A DNA stretch of 64,000 nucleotides from Bog-756 sp963812885 (GCA_963812885.1 CAWEWZ010000006.1:124001-188000); one strand, 5' to 3'; positions 1 to 9,423 are shown, counted from the stretch's first letter. The notes: generated from the sequence alone by a model not told the origin. Made by a program: numbers and translations.

Positions 1-1
1 C

Positions 2-424
2 GACGAGGACCCGGTGCTCGGCCTCGAGGGCGTTCCCCCACCGCAGCTGGTCCTCTGTTCAGCTGCCGTCCGCACCCGGCAGACGGCCGACCTGATCGTC
101 AAGGCCACCGGCAACCGGATTCCGATCGATTCGTTCAGCTCCCTCTACGGGGCCGACACCGACCTCGTGCTCCAGTACCTCCGCGAGATCGATGAGGGTG
201 TCACGAGTGCCCTCGTGGTCGGCCACAACCCGACCATGTACCAGCTGGTCTGGGAGCTGTTGGCCGATCGGGGCGAGGAGGACCCGGCCGGCGACCGGGC
301 CGTGCTGGAGGCGCACGGCTTCCCCACCTGCGCGCTGGCGGTGCTGGTTCTCGAGGTTCGGGCCTGGGAGGACGTCGCCCACGGGTGCGGGCGGCTGGCC
401 GGGCTGTTCAAGCCTCCCTACTGA
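2..424 (+). CDS. SixA-type histidine phosphatase, 3' part (cut by window edge)
   Basis: C-terminal part of a histidine-phosphatase-superfamily protein, probably a SixA-like phosphohistidine phosphatase. The reading frame is open from the first bases, so the start and the N-terminal catalytic RHG motif lie outside the window. What remains shows the family pattern: VLCSAAVRTRQTADLI, where Ser/Arg-Thr-Arg-Gln-Thr follows the second strand, and then VVGHNPTM, carrying the second catalytic His. SixA enzymes remove phosphate from phosphohistidine; the substrate here cannot be told. It converges on the thiolase gene 10 bp away. Confidence 0.7.
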   Translation, partial: DEDPVLGLEGVPPPQLVLCSAAVRTRQTADLIVKATGNRIPIDSFSSLYGADTDLVLQYLREIDEGVTSALVVGHNPTMYQLVWELLADRGEEDPAGDRAVLEAHGFPTCALAVLVLEVRAWEDVAHGCGRLAGLFKPPY

Positions 425-433
425 GACCGGCGG

Positions 434-1615
434 TCAGAGCGTGCGCAGAACGGCCGCGTCCCCCTGGCCTCCGCCACCGCACAGGCTCACCGCCGCGGTA
501 CCGCCGCCCCGGCGCTTGAGCTCGAAGAGGGAGGTCAGAGCCACCCGTGTGCCGGACATGCCCACCGGATGGCCGAGGGCGATGGCGCCACCGTTCACGT
601 TGACCACATCCTCGCTGATCCCGAGGGCCTCGCCCGACGCGCACCCCACCGCGGCAAAGGCCTCGTTGATCTCGAAGATGTCGATGTCCTTCGTGGTCAG
701 ACCGGCCTTGGCCAGCGCCGCCGCAATGGCATTCGACGGCTGGAGGAGCAACGACGGATCGGGCCCTGCGACCTGTCCGTAGCTGATCAGCTCGCCGAGC
801 GGGGACGCGCCGAGCTCCTCGGCCTTGGCCTTGGACATCACGATGACGGCGGCGGCGCCGTCGGAGATCTGGGACGCGTTTCCGGCGGTGATGGTGCCGT
901 TCTTGTCGAAGGCGGGACGAAGCTTGCCCAGCGACTCCGCCGTCGTCTCCGGCCGCACGCCCTCGTCGGTGTCGACGACCAGCGGGTCACCCTTGCGCTG
1001 GGGCACGCTCACCGGGACGATCTCGTCGGCGAATTTCCCGTCCTTGATGGCGGCCGCGGCCCGTTCGTGGGAGAGGGCGCTGAAGGCGTCCTGGCGCTCA
1101 CGGGACACTCCGTCGGCACCGTTGTAGCGCTCGGTCCCGAGTCCCATGGCGCAGTTGTCGAAGGCGCAGAACAGGCCGTCGTACATCATCGAGTCGACCA
1201 GGGTTCCGTCCCCGATCCGGTATCCGGCGCGCGCCCCGGGCAGCAGGTAGGGAGCCTGGGTCATCGACTCCATGCCGCCGGCCACGACGATTTCGGCGTC
1301 CCCGGCGTTGATCATCAGGTCGGCCAGGTAGATGGTGTTCAGGCCGGAGAGGCAGACCTTGTTGACGGTGGTGGCCGGGACGCTCATCGGGATCCCGGCG
1401 TTGGCGGCGGCCTGGCGGGCGGTGATCTGGCCCGCCCCGGCCTGGATCACCTGACCCATCAGCACGTAGTCGACCTGCTCGGGCTTCACGCCTGCCCGCT
1501 CGAGGGCGGCGGCGATGGCGAATCCCCCCAGCTCGGTGGCGGCGAACCCGCCGAGGGCTCCTGCGAGCTTGCCGATCGGGGTCCGGGCCCCTGTGACGAT
1601 GACGGTTCCGGGCAT
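434..1615 (-). CDS. Acetyl-CoA C-acetyltransferase (thiolase II)
   Basis: Full-length 393-aa biosynthetic-type thiolase, condensing two acetyl-CoA to acetoacetyl-CoA or running in reverse. The nucleophilic Cys88 sits in NKVCLSGL. The C-terminal GHPVGMSG carries the catalytic His and CGGGGQGDA the second active-site Cys. The start has a good ribosome binding site (GGAGGA, 6-7 nt before ATG). It is divergent from ccr across 177 bp. Together with the nearby 3-hydroxyacyl-CoA dehydrogenase and Ccr it would supply the C4 units of the ethylmalonyl-CoA route. phaA or atoB would be reasonable names; substrate range is not settled by sequence. Confidence 0.9.
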   Translation of the reverse strand: MPGTVIVTGARTPIGKLAGALGGFAATELGGFAIAAALERAGVKPEQVDYVLMGQVIQAGAGQITARQAAANAGIPMSVPATTVNKVCLSGLNTIYLADLMINAGDAEIVVAGGMESMTQAPYLLPGARAGYRIGDGTLVDSMMYDGLFCAFDNCAMGLGTERYNGADGVSRERQDAFSALSHERAAAAIKDGKFADEIVPVSVPQRKGDPLVVDTDEGVRPETTAESLGKLRPAFDKNGTITAGNASQISDGAAAVIVMSKAKAEELGASPLGELISYGQVAGPDPSLLLQPSNAIAAALAKAGLTTKDIDIFEINEAFAAVGCASGEALGISEDVVNVNGGAIALGHPVGMSGTRVALTSLFELKRRGGGTAAVSLCGGGGQGDAAVLRTL

Positions 1616-1777
1616 GACGTCCTCCGCGGCCCTGCGGCCAGTTCAAGCGGCGCTCCCCACTGGCTCGCCACGATGACCGCCCCATGATACGGCCTGGCCC
1701 GAGGGGACGACCACAGCCGCCGCAACCGGGCGGTGGCGGCACCCGGCTCCCCCGGGGCCGGGTGGATGTCGGCAAGC

Positions 1778-1783
1778 TATCCT
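1778..1783 (+). promoter_or_regulatory. -10 box of ccr, near-leaderless start
   Basis: TATCCT lies 9 nt before the ccr ATG, with no ribosome binding site between. No convincing -35 box is seen. Confidence 0.4.
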
Positions 1784-1792
1784 CGCCCTCCC

Positions 1793-3133
1793 ATGCAGGA
1801 GTTCCTCTCAGCCATCCAATCCGGCGTGTCGGGCGACGAACTGGCGGAGATCCCGCTGCCCGATTCCTATCGTGCCGCCTTCGTGCTCCGCGACGAGGTC
1901 GGGATGTTCGAGGGCCTCGAATCCGAGGACAAGGACCCGAGGAAGTCACTCCACGTGAGCGAGGTCCCCATCCCCGAGCTGGCCCCGGACGAGGCCTACG
2001 TGGCCGTCATGGCCAGTTCGATCAACTTCAACACCGTCTGGACGTCGATCTTCGAGCCGCTGCCCACCTTCGGGTTCCTCGACCGCTTGGGCAAGGAGAG
2101 CCGGTGGGGCAAACGGCACGCGCTCGACTACCACGTGGTCGGATCGGACGCCGCCGGGGTGGTCCTGCGTACCGGGTCGGCGGTTCGCCTGTGGAAGCCG
2201 GGGGACAAGGTCACCGTCCACTGCAACTACGTCGACGACCAGAGCCCGACTGCCCACGATGACTCGATCCTGGCCGACAATCAGCGCATCTGGGGCTTCG
2301 AGACCAACTTCGGCGGTCTCGCCGACCTGGCCGTGGTCAAGGCCAACCAGCTGATGCCCAAGGCCGCCCATCTCACCTGGGAGGAGGCCGCGGTCAACGC
2401 CCTCTGCAATTCCACGTCGTACCGGATGCTGGTGTCGAAGAACGGCGCCCACATGGAGCAGGGCGACAAGGTTCTGGTCTGGGGCGCGTCGGGCGGACTC
2501 GGGGCCTACGCCGTCCAGTACGTGCTCAACGGGGGAGGCACCCCGGTGGGCGTGGTGTCGTCACCGGCCAAGGTCGAGCTGCTCCACGACCTCGGCGTGG
2601 AGGCGGTGATCGATCGCAAGGTCGCCAACTACCGCTTCTGGAAGGACGAGCACACCCAGGACGAATCCGAGTGGCGTCGGTTGGGCAAGGACATCCGCGG
2701 CCTGGTCGGAGAGGACGTCGACATCGTGTTCGAGCATCCGGGTCGCCAGACCATGGGGGCGTCGGTGTTCGCGGCACGGCGGGGAGGAACCATCGTGACC
2801 TGCGCCGCCACCTCCGGGTACATGATCGAGTACGACAACCGGCACCTGTGGATGAAGCTCAAGACCATCAAGGGATCACACTTCGCCAACTACCGGGAAG
2901 CATGGGACGCCAACCAGCTGGTGTGCGAGGGAAAGATCCTGCCGCCGCTCTCCGCCGTCCACCCGCTGGAGCACGTCGGTGATGCCGCCTACCAGGTGCA
3001 CCGCAATCTCCACGAAGGCAAGATCGGCGTGCTCTGTCTGGCGCCGGAGGCCGGCCTGGGCATCGACGATCCCGAATTCCGCGCCCAGGTGGGTGAGGAC
3101 AGGATCACCCTGTTCAGGAGACACGAGGGATGA
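1793..3133 (+). CDS. ccr: Crotonyl-CoA carboxylase/reductase
   Basis: 446-aa zinc-less medium-chain dehydrogenase that reductively carboxylates crotonyl-CoA with NADPH and CO2 to (2S)-ethylmalonyl-CoA. The NADPH-binding motif GASGGLG is at 231-237. Residues matching the CO2-binding set described for the Kitasatospora setae enzyme (Asn81, Phe170, Glu171, His365) are present as Asn80, Phe169, Glu170 and His363, which argues for true carboxylation rather than simple reduction. The ATG at 1793 (MQEFLSAI) was chosen because the frame upstream looks non-coding and a -10 box lies just before it. Followed 13 bp later by methylmalonyl-CoA epimerase. Confidence 0.93.
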   Translation: MQEFLSAIQSGVSGDELAEIPLPDSYRAAFVLRDEVGMFEGLESEDKDPRKSLHVSEVPIPELAPDEAYVAVMASSINFNTVWTSIFEPLPTFGFLDRLGKESRWGKRHALDYHVVGSDAAGVVLRTGSAVRLWKPGDKVTVHCNYVDDQSPTAHDDSILADNQRIWGFETNFGGLADLAVVKANQLMPKAAHLTWEEAAVNALCNSTSYRMLVSKNGAHMEQGDKVLVWGASGGLGAYAVQYVLNGGGTPVGVVSSPAKVELLHDLGVEAVIDRKVANYRFWKDEHTQDESEWRRLGKDIRGLVGEDVDIVFEHPGRQTMGASVFAARRGGTIVTCAATSGYMIEYDNRHLWMKLKTIKGSHFANYREAWDANQLVCEGKILPPLSAVHPLEHVGDAAYQVHRNLHEGKIGVLCLAPEAGLGIDDPEFRAQVGEDRITLFRRHEG

Positions 3134-3146
3134 CCGGGGAGGGCCC

Positions 3147-3557
3147 ATGACCGCACCACTGCTGACCGAGATCGACCACGTGGCCATCGCCGTCAACGAC
3201 CTCGACGCGGCCATCGCCTACTACGCGGAGACCTTCGGAGCCACCGTGACCCACCGAGAGCGGGTCGAGTCGGACGGGGTGGAAGAGGCCCTCCTCCAGG
3301 TGGCCGAGAGCTACATCCAGCTGCTGACACCCACCCGGGAGGACTCGACGGTGGCCGCCTACCTCGAGAAGAAGGGTGAGGGGATCCACCATGTCGGGTA
3401 CCGGGTGGCCGATTGCGCCCAGGCCCTCCAATCGGTGAAGGACCACGGTGGCCGGGTGATCGACGAGGCCCCTCGCCCCGGGTCGCGCGGGACCACGGTG
3501 GCCTTCGTCCACCCGAAGGGTGCGTTCGGCACCCTCATCGAGCTCGTGCAGGAGTGA
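3147..3557 (+). CDS. mce: Methylmalonyl-CoA (ethylmalonyl-CoA) epimerase
   Basis: 136-aa vicinal-oxygen-chelate protein of the usual family length. The expected metal ligands are visible: His11 in IDHVAIAV, Gln58 in YIQLL, His81/82 in GIHHVGYRV and Glu132 in LIELVQE. It interconverts the 2R and 2S forms of methylmalonyl-CoA, and in this pathway also of ethylmalonyl-CoA, linking Ccr and the carboxylase to the B12 mutase. The start at 3147 follows a purine-rich GGGGAGGG, 13 bp after the ccr stop, so the two are almost certainly cotranscribed. Confidence 0.9.
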   Translation: MTAPLLTEIDHVAIAVNDLDAAIAYYAETFGATVTHRERVESDGVEEALLQVAESYIQLLTPTREDSTVAAYLEKKGEGIHHVGYRVADCAQALQSVKDHGGRVIDEAPRPGSRGTTVAFVHPKGAFGTLIELVQE

Positions 3558-4571
3558 GTGGCGTCGTCGATGGACAGAGCCGCGGCGGGGCCGGTCGCCA
3601 CCCCTGACGGGTCTCCGGTGGCCGGGGTGCCGCCGATCGGTGTCGCCAGCCTCCCCGTCCCCGCCGACCGGGACCGTCCACCCGCTCCCGTGCCCTCGAT
3701 GGGATCCGCATCCGGGCCGACCGGCTCTGACGACGAGGACTTGTCGAGCCCCACTGGTCCCGGACAGGTCGCCGCCCCGACCGGCCCGGGAACCCCGGCG
3801 GGGTTCTCGCCGGGCGTCTCGGCCAAGTTGCGGTCCTACGTGTACCTCCTCGTCGATCCGAGGACCGGCCGGCCCTTCTATGTCGGCCGGGGCCGGAACG
3901 ATCGCTGCTTCCGCCATGTTCGGGCGGCCGGCCGCGGTGCGGACCGGGGATCGGTCACCTCCGAGGAGCTGTCGGCGAAGTACCCCATGCTCGATCGCAT
4001 CCGGGAGATCGAAGCCGACCACCGCGCCGTGCGCATCGACATCCTGCGCCACGGGTTGAGCGGCCACGAGGCCTCGCTGGTCGAGGCCGCCGCCCATGAC
4101 GCCCTCGGGCTGCCGGCCCGGGCCGGACTGGACAGCCAGCGCCGGAGCGCCGTCGAAGTCAGCTCGCTGCTGGCCAAGCGGGCCAAGATCAAGCGCGGCC
4201 ATCAACTGGTGCTGCTGCGGGTGGGGGCGGCCGGCGCCGACACCTCCTACGACCGGGTCCGCCACGACTGGCGCATCGGGCGACGGTGGACCGACCTCGG
4301 CTCCCCCCGGTCGCCCCGGTGGGCGGCGATCGTGTCCGGCGAGGTGGTCGCCGCCGTGTACCGGATCGAGCGGTGGGAGGGGACCGGGGAGAAGCGGGGT
4401 CCGAGCGGGCCGAGCCGCTCCGCCGACCGGTTCTCCTTCGCCGGATCGCCCGATCCCGAGCTGGAGGACCGCTACGGCGGCAGGAGCGTCGTCGCCTACC
4501 TGGGCACGGGATCGCGCCACCCGGTCACCTACGTGTGGTGCGGGCCCCACTGGGTCAACACGCCGTCCTGA
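3558..4571 (+). CDS. GIY-YIG (LEM-3-like) domain protein of unknown function
   Basis: 337-aa protein whose first ~90 residues are Pro/Gly/Ala-rich and probably disordered. A GIY-YIG-type fold follows at about 93-180: RSYVYLLVDP stands for the GIY strand and PFYVGRGRNDR for the YIG strand plus catalytic-type Arg, with a later Glu (HEASLVEAA). This resembles the LEM-3-like GIY-YIG nuclease branch. The C-terminal half contains Trp-rich segments (WRIGRRWTDL, RWAAIVSGEVVAA) that I do not recognise. It starts immediately after the mce stop (GTG at 3558, or ATG at 3570) and so shares the acyl-CoA operon although no metabolic role is evident. Nuclease activity is inferred only. Confidence 0.65.
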   Translation: MASSMDRAAAGPVATPDGSPVAGVPPIGVASLPVPADRDRPPAPVPSMGSASGPTGSDDEDLSSPTGPGQVAAPTGPGTPAGFSPGVSAKLRSYVYLLVDPRTGRPFYVGRGRNDRCFRHVRAAGRGADRGSVTSEELSAKYPMLDRIREIEADHRAVRIDILRHGLSGHEASLVEAAAHDALGLPARAGLDSQRRSAVEVSSLLAKRAKIKRGHQLVLLRVGAAGADTSYDRVRHDWRIGRRWTDLGSPRSPRWAAIVSGEVVAAVYRIERWEGTGEKRGPSGPSRSADRFSFAGSPDPELEDRYGGRSVVAYLGTGSRHPVTYVWCGPHWVNTPS

Positions 4572-4609
4572 TCGGGACGCCGCTGACGGGGGTGCTGGCC
4601 CCGGTCGGA

Positions 4610-4615
4610 TAGCCT
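4610..4615 (+). promoter_or_regulatory. -10 box of the carboxylase gene, leaderless start
   Basis: TAGCCT lies 8 nt before the ATG at 4624 with no Shine-Dalgarno sequence in the gap. Confidence 0.45.
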
Positions 4616-4623
4616 CACTGCTC

Positions 4624-6180
4624 ATGGATCATCCGATGACCCAACGACTCGAAGAACTGGCCGAGCGCCGCGAGCAGGCCCGCAATGCCGGGTCGCCCCG
4701 GGCGGTGGAGAAGCACCACGCCAAGGGCAAGATGACCGCCCGCGAGCGCATCGACTACCTGCTCGACGACGGCTCGTTTCAGGAGTTGGACATGCTGGCC
4801 CGCCACCGGGCCCATGGCATGGGGCTCGAGGAGAACCGCCCCTACACCGACGGCGTGATCACCGGGTTCGGAACCATCGAGGGTCGGCGGGTCTGCGTGT
4901 TCAGTCAGGACTTCACCGTGTTCGGAGGAGCCCTGGGCGAGGTGTTCGCCGAGAAGATCCACAAGGTGATGGATCTGGCCTCCTCCATCGGCGTGCCCAT
5001 GATCGGCCTCAACGACGGGGCCGGTGCCCGCATCCAGGAGGGGGTCGTCTCGCTCCACTCCTACGGCGGCATCTTCCACCGCAACGCCGAGGCCTCGGGG
5101 GTGATCCCCCAGATCAGCGTGATCCTCGGCCCCTGTGCCGGTGGCGCGGTCTACAGCCCGGCCATGACCGACTTCATCTTCATGGTCCAGGGGACGAGCC
5201 ACATGTTCATCACCGGACCCGACGTGGTCAAGACGGTCACCGGCGAGGACGTCACCCTCGAGGAACTGGGTGGCGCCATGAGCCACGCCACCAAATCGGG
5301 GGTGGCTGCCTTCGTGGCCCCCGACGAGAAGTCCTGCCTCGACGACGTCCGCTATCTCCTGAGCTTCCTCCCGTCCAACAACCTGGAGGAGGCACCGTTG
5401 GTGGTGTCGGGGGACGACCCCGATCGGCTGACCCCGGAATTGATCGATCTCATGCCGGCCTCCCCCAATCAGCCCTATGACATGAAGAAGGTCATCGAGG
5501 CCGTCGTCGACGACGGCGAGTTCTTCGAGGTCAACCACCATTGGGCCATGAACCTGGTGTGCGGTTTTGCCCGCATCGACGGTCGGGCGGTGGGCATCGT
5601 CGGGAACCAGCCGCAGATGCTGGCCGGGGTGCTCAACATCGACGCGTCGGAGAAGGGCGCCCGGTTCGTGCGCACCTGTGACGCTTTCAACGTGCCCCTG
5701 ATCACCTTCGTGGACGTCCCCGGCTTCATGCCCGGAACCGATCAGGAGTACGGGGGGATCATCAGGCACGGGGCCAAGTTGCTCTACGCCTACTGCGAAT
5801 CGACGGTCCCCCGTGTCCAGATCATCACCCGGAAGGCCTATGGCGGTGCCTACGTCGTCATGAACTCCAAGTCCATCGGCGCCGACCTGGCCTACGCGTG
5901 GCCCTCGGCCGAGCTGGCGGTGATGGGACCCGAGGGCGCGGTCGAGATCGTCTACCGCCGCGATCTGGCCGAGGCCGCCGATCCGATCGGTCGTCGCAAG
6001 GAACTGGTCGAGGAGTACACGGAGCGGTACGCCAATCCCTATGCCGCGGCCGAACGCGGCTATGTCGATGACGTCATCGACCCGGCGGAGACCCGCCGGA
6101 TACTGGTGCGGAGCCTGGCCCTGCTGGTCTCCAAGCGCGAGGACCTGCCCAAGCGCAAGCACGGGAACATGCCGCTGTGA
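4624..6180 (+). CDS. pccB: Acyl-CoA carboxylase beta (carboxyltransferase) subunit, propionyl-CoA type
   Basis: 518-aa carboxyltransferase subunit, the family's normal size, moving CO2 from biotin to an acyl-CoA, probably propionyl-CoA to methylmalonyl-CoA. Visible family features are KMTARERIDYLLDDGSF near the N terminus, GPCAGGAVYSPA (biotin-side oxyanion region) and FVDVPGFMPGTDQE with RKAYGGAYVVM in the C-terminal half. The start at 4624 matches the family N terminus (MTQRLEELAERREQA). Downstream it overlaps a small epsilon-like gene. No biotin carboxylase alpha subunit is in the window. Propionyl specificity is inferred from the neighbourhood. Confidence 0.88.
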   Translation: MDHPMTQRLEELAERREQARNAGSPRAVEKHHAKGKMTARERIDYLLDDGSFQELDMLARHRAHGMGLEENRPYTDGVITGFGTIEGRRVCVFSQDFTVFGGALGEVFAEKIHKVMDLASSIGVPMIGLNDGAGARIQEGVVSLHSYGGIFHRNAEASGVIPQISVILGPCAGGAVYSPAMTDFIFMVQGTSHMFITGPDVVKTVTGEDVTLEELGGAMSHATKSGVAAFVAPDEKSCLDDVRYLLSFLPSNNLEEAPLVVSGDDPDRLTPELIDLMPASPNQPYDMKKVIEAVVDDGEFFEVNHHWAMNLVCGFARIDGRAVGIVGNQPQMLAGVLNIDASEKGARFVRTCDAFNVPLITFVDVPGFMPGTDQEYGGIIRHGAKLLYAYCESTVPRVQIITRKAYGGAYVVMNSKSIGADLAYAWPSAELAVMGPEGAVEIVYRRDLAEAADPIGRRKELVEEYTERYANPYAAAERGYVDDVIDPAETRRILVRSLALLVSKREDLPKRKHGNMPL

Positions 6181-6398
6181 CGGTCGCCCACGGGACCGGG
6201 GCGGCGGCGCCCGGCATCGCCATCCGACCGGAGATCGATCCCGAGGTGTTGGCGGTCCTGGCCGCGGCGGTCGACCAGGTGGGGCGCCGACCCCGAGTGG
6301 TGCCTGCCGAGGATCCGAGAACGCCGCCGGCGTGGCGGTTCAGCGGCCGATGGTGGTCGCGGCCGGCCTCGGCCCGCCGTCAACGTCCGTGGGCCTGA
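6177..6398 (+). CDS. Small acyl-CoA carboxylase epsilon-like subunit
   Basis: 73-aa protein starting at a GTG that overlaps the pccB stop (GTGA), so translation is coupled. It has the layout of actinobacterial acyl-CoA carboxylase epsilon subunits: a short helix after IRPEIDPEVLAVLAAAV, then a Trp-containing tail, AWRFSGRWWSRP. Epsilon subunits bind the beta hexamer and raise its activity in Streptomyces and Mycobacterium. Sequence conservation in this family is weak, so the call rests on position, size and the Trp motif. Confidence 0.6.
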   Translation: MTVAHGTGAAAPGIAIRPEIDPEVLAVLAAAVDQVGRRPRVVPAEDPRTPPAWRFSGRWWSRPASARRQRPWA

Positions 6399-6410
6399 GG
6401 CCCGCGGCAC

Positions 6411-8469
6411 TCAGGCGACGAGCCCGGTCCGGTAGCTCTCGGCCAGACGCAGCATGTCGTCCATCATGGGGCCGATCTCGAAGTCCTTGGGCGTGTAGAC
6501 CCGGGCCACGCCCTTGCCCAACAGGATCTCGGCGTCCTCGGCGGGGATGATCCCGCCCACCACGACCGGCGCCTCGACCCCGGCGGCGCGGAGGCGGTCG
6601 ACGACTTCGGGAACCAGCTCGAGATGGCTTCCCGACAGGATGGAGATGCCGACCACATCGACATCCTCGTCCCGGGCGGCGGCGGCGATCTCCGCCGGCG
6701 ACAAGCGGATTCCCTGGTAGACAACCTCGAAGCCGGCATCGCGGGCGGCCACGGCGATCTGCTCGGCCCCGTTGGAGTGGCCGTCCAGCCCCGGCTTGGC
6801 CACGAGGAGCTTCGGCGGACCGCCCGACCGCTCGGCCATGGCCCGGGACCGCTCGCGCACCGCTCGGTACTCGATACCCCGGTGGCCCACCCCGCCGCTG
6901 ACCCCGGTGGGGGCCCGGTACTCGCCGAACACCTCCCGCAGGGCCCGGGCCCACTCGCCGGTGGTCCCGCCGGCGTGGGCGAGGGCGATCGTGGCCGGCA
7001 TGATGTTCTCCGATCCCTCGGCCACCCGCTTCAGCTCGTCGAGGGCCCGCTGGACCGGGGCCGGATCGCGCGCCGACCGCCATGCCTCCACGTCGGCCCG
7101 CAGCTCCGACTCGACGGCCGGATCGACCCGCAGGATCGAGCCCCCGGACTGGCCGTCGGACGCCGAACGGGCATTCTCGGACTCGAGGGGGGATTCGGCC
7201 GTCTCGGTGAAGCAGTTGACCCCGACCACCTGCAGCTCGCCGGTCTCGATGCGCCGGACCCGCTCGGCCTGACTCCCCACCAGGCGGGCCTTCAGTTCGT
7301 CGATGGCCTCGAACGCCCCGCCCAGATCGAGCACGTTCTCCAGTTCGGCCCACGACGCCTCGGCCACCTCTTCGGTCTTCTTCTCGATGACCACCGAGCC
7401 GTCGAAGATGTCGCCGTACTCGAGTAGGTCCGACTCGAAGGCCAGAATCTGCTGGATGCGGAGTGACCACTGCTGATCCCAGGGTCGCGGCAGGCCGAGC
7501 GCCTCGTTCCAGGCCGGGAGCTGCATGGCCCGGGCACGCGCCCGCTTGGACAACGTCACACCCAGTGACTCGAGGACGATGCGAGGAACGTTGTTCTCGG
7601 GTTGGGCCTCGGTCAGGCCGAGCGAGTTCACCTGGACGCCGTAGCGGAACCGCCTCAGCTTGGGCTCGGTGACGCCGTACCGTTCGGTGCACACCCGATC
7701 CCACAGGTCGGTGAAGGCACGCATCTTGCAGGTCTCCTCGACGAACCTCACCCCGGCGTTGACGAAGAAGGAGATCCGGCCCACCACCGAGGGGAACTCC
7801 TCGTCGGGGATCTGGCCCGAATCCCGTACCGCGTCGAGGACCCCGATGGCGGTGGCCAGCGCGTACGCCACCTCTTGGGAAGGGGTGGCTCCGGCCTCTT
7901 GGAGGTGGTAGCTGCAGACGTTGATCGGGTTCCACCTCGGCACGTGGCGCACCGTGTAGGCGATGGTGTCGACGGTGAGCCGCAGGCTCGGCAGGGGTGG
8001 GAAGATGTAGGTCCCCCGGGACAGGTACTCCTTGACGATGTCGTTCTGGGTGGTGCCCGACAGCACCATCGGGTCCACGCCGTGGTCTTCGGCGTTGGCG
8101 ATGTAGAGGCCGAGCAACCAGGCCGCGGTGGCGTTGATCGTCATCGACGTGTTCATCGATTCCACCGGGATCTGATCGAGGAGCTGGGACATGTGGCCCA
8201 GGTGGGCCACCGGGAACGCCGACCTTGCCGACCTCGCCGACGGCCTCGGGGGCATCCGGGTCGTACCCGATCTGGGTGGGCAGGTCGAATGCGATCGAGA
8301 GCCCGGTCTGGCCCTTGGCCAGGTTGGTCCGGTACAGCTCGTTGGAGGCCCGGGCCGTCGAATGGCCCGAGTAGGTGCGCATGACCCACGGCTGGTCGCG
8401 GACGACGGAGGACTTCGGCGGATCCGCGCTCACCCCTGCCTGCCCCGGCTCTGGTTCCACGTCGCTCAT
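6411..8469 (-). CDS. ecm: B12-dependent ethylmalonyl-CoA mutase (MeaA-type), one frameshift
   Basis: Single-chain acyl-CoA mutase of about 685 aa. N-terminal substrate barrel: PWVMRTYSGHSTARASNELY, then MNTSMTINATAAWLLGLYIA and LPAWNEALGLPRPWDQQWSL. The last two match the ethylmalonyl-CoA (MeaA/Ecm) branch better than classical methylmalonyl-CoA mutase. A C-terminal cobalamin domain carries the DxHxxG signature in GLDGHSNGAEQ. It would convert ethylmalonyl-CoA to methylsuccinyl-CoA. One extra base near 8210-8214 shifts the frame between GEVGKVGVP and VAHLGHMSQ; removing it restores the family sequence, so I treat it as a sequence error. ATG at 8469 (MSDVEPEPG). Converges on the epsilon gene 12 bp away. 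Confidence 0.87.
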
Positions 8470-8560
8470 CCCCCCATTGTTGTCCCGGATCACCGTTGTG
8501 AGAAATGCACTAGAACACGCTCTCGTTTTGCCGGGAAACCGTTCCGGCCGGCGGCTCTCC

Positions 8561-9415
8561 CTACTTCCGGTAGTCGAGGAAACCCTGGCCCGACTTCCGG
8601 CCCAGGAGCTCGGCGGCCACCATCCGCCGCAGGAGAGGCACGGCTGCGTAGTTCGGGTCACGGAATTCGTCGTACAGGGCGTCGAGGATGGCCAGCGAGG
8701 TGTCCAGACCGACCAGGTCGAGCAGGGCGAACGGACCCATGGGGAATCCACACCCGCCCTTCATGGCGATGTCGATGTCGTCGATCGAGGCCACCCCTTG
8801 CTCGTAGAGGCGGACCGCGTTGTTCAGATAGGGGAACAGCAGGGCGTTGACGATGAACCCGGCCTGGTCCTTGACCTCGACCGGGGTCTTCCCGCAGGCC
8901 TCGGCGAACTGGCGGACCGCGGCCAGGGTCTCGTCGGACGCGGTGAGGGGGCGTACCAACTCCACCAGGGCCATCATCGGCGCCGGATTGAAGAAGTGGA
9001 CGCCGCAGACCTTGTCGGGCCGGCCCGTCTGCATGGCCAGCTCGATCACCGGGAGCGTGGACGTGTTGGTGGCCAGGATGGTGCCGTCGCCGGTGATCCG
9101 GTCGAGTTCGTTGAAGAGCTCCTTCTTGATGGCGAGATCCTCGACCACCGACTCGATGACCAGGTCGACATCCTTGAGGGCACCCAGATCCGAGGTGCCG
9201 GTGACCCGGGACAATGCCTTGTCCCGTTCGGCTTCGGTCAGCTTCTCCTTCTCGACCTGCCGGTTGAGCGACTTCTCCATGGCGGCGATGGTGGCGTCGG
9301 CGGTCGACTGGTTGCGGGAGCGGAGGACGACGTCGAAACCGTTGACGGCCGCCGTTTCGGCGATTCCCGATCCCATGATCCCTGATCCGACGATTCCCAC
9401 GCGAGCGATTGACAT
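8561..9415 (-). CDS. 3-hydroxybutyryl-CoA dehydrogenase
   Basis: 284-aa NAD(P)-dependent 3-hydroxyacyl-CoA dehydrogenase. The Rossmann motif GSGIMG covers residues 10-15, and the active-site region GVHFFNPAPMMALVELV carries the catalytic His. Length matches stand-alone Hbd/PaaH enzymes, not fused FadB. It reduces acetoacetyl-CoA to 3-hydroxybutyryl-CoA or works in reverse, joining the thiolase to the crotonyl-CoA branch. No crotonase is present in the window. ATG at 9415, with a -10 box 8 nt upstream. Confidence 0.88.
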   Translation of the reverse strand: MSIARVGIVGSGIMGSGIAETAAVNGFDVVLRSRNQSTADATIAAMEKSLNRQVEKEKLTEAERDKALSRVTGTSDLGALKDVDLVIESVVEDLAIKKELFNELDRITGDGTILATNTSTLPVIELAMQTGRPDKVCGVHFFNPAPMMALVELVRPLTASDETLAAVRQFAEACGKTPVEVKDQAGFIVNALLFPYLNNAVRLYEQGVASIDDIDIAMKGGCGFPMGPFALLDLVGLDTSLAILDALYDEFRDPNYAAVPLLRRMVAAELLGRKSGQGFLDYRK

Positions 9416-9423
9416 GGGGGAGC

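Noticed and set aside
569..1687. Long open frame opposite the thiolase
   Set aside because: It is the antisense shadow of a fully conserved thiolase; long antisense frames are common at this GC content. The same applies to those opposite rpoB and rpoC.
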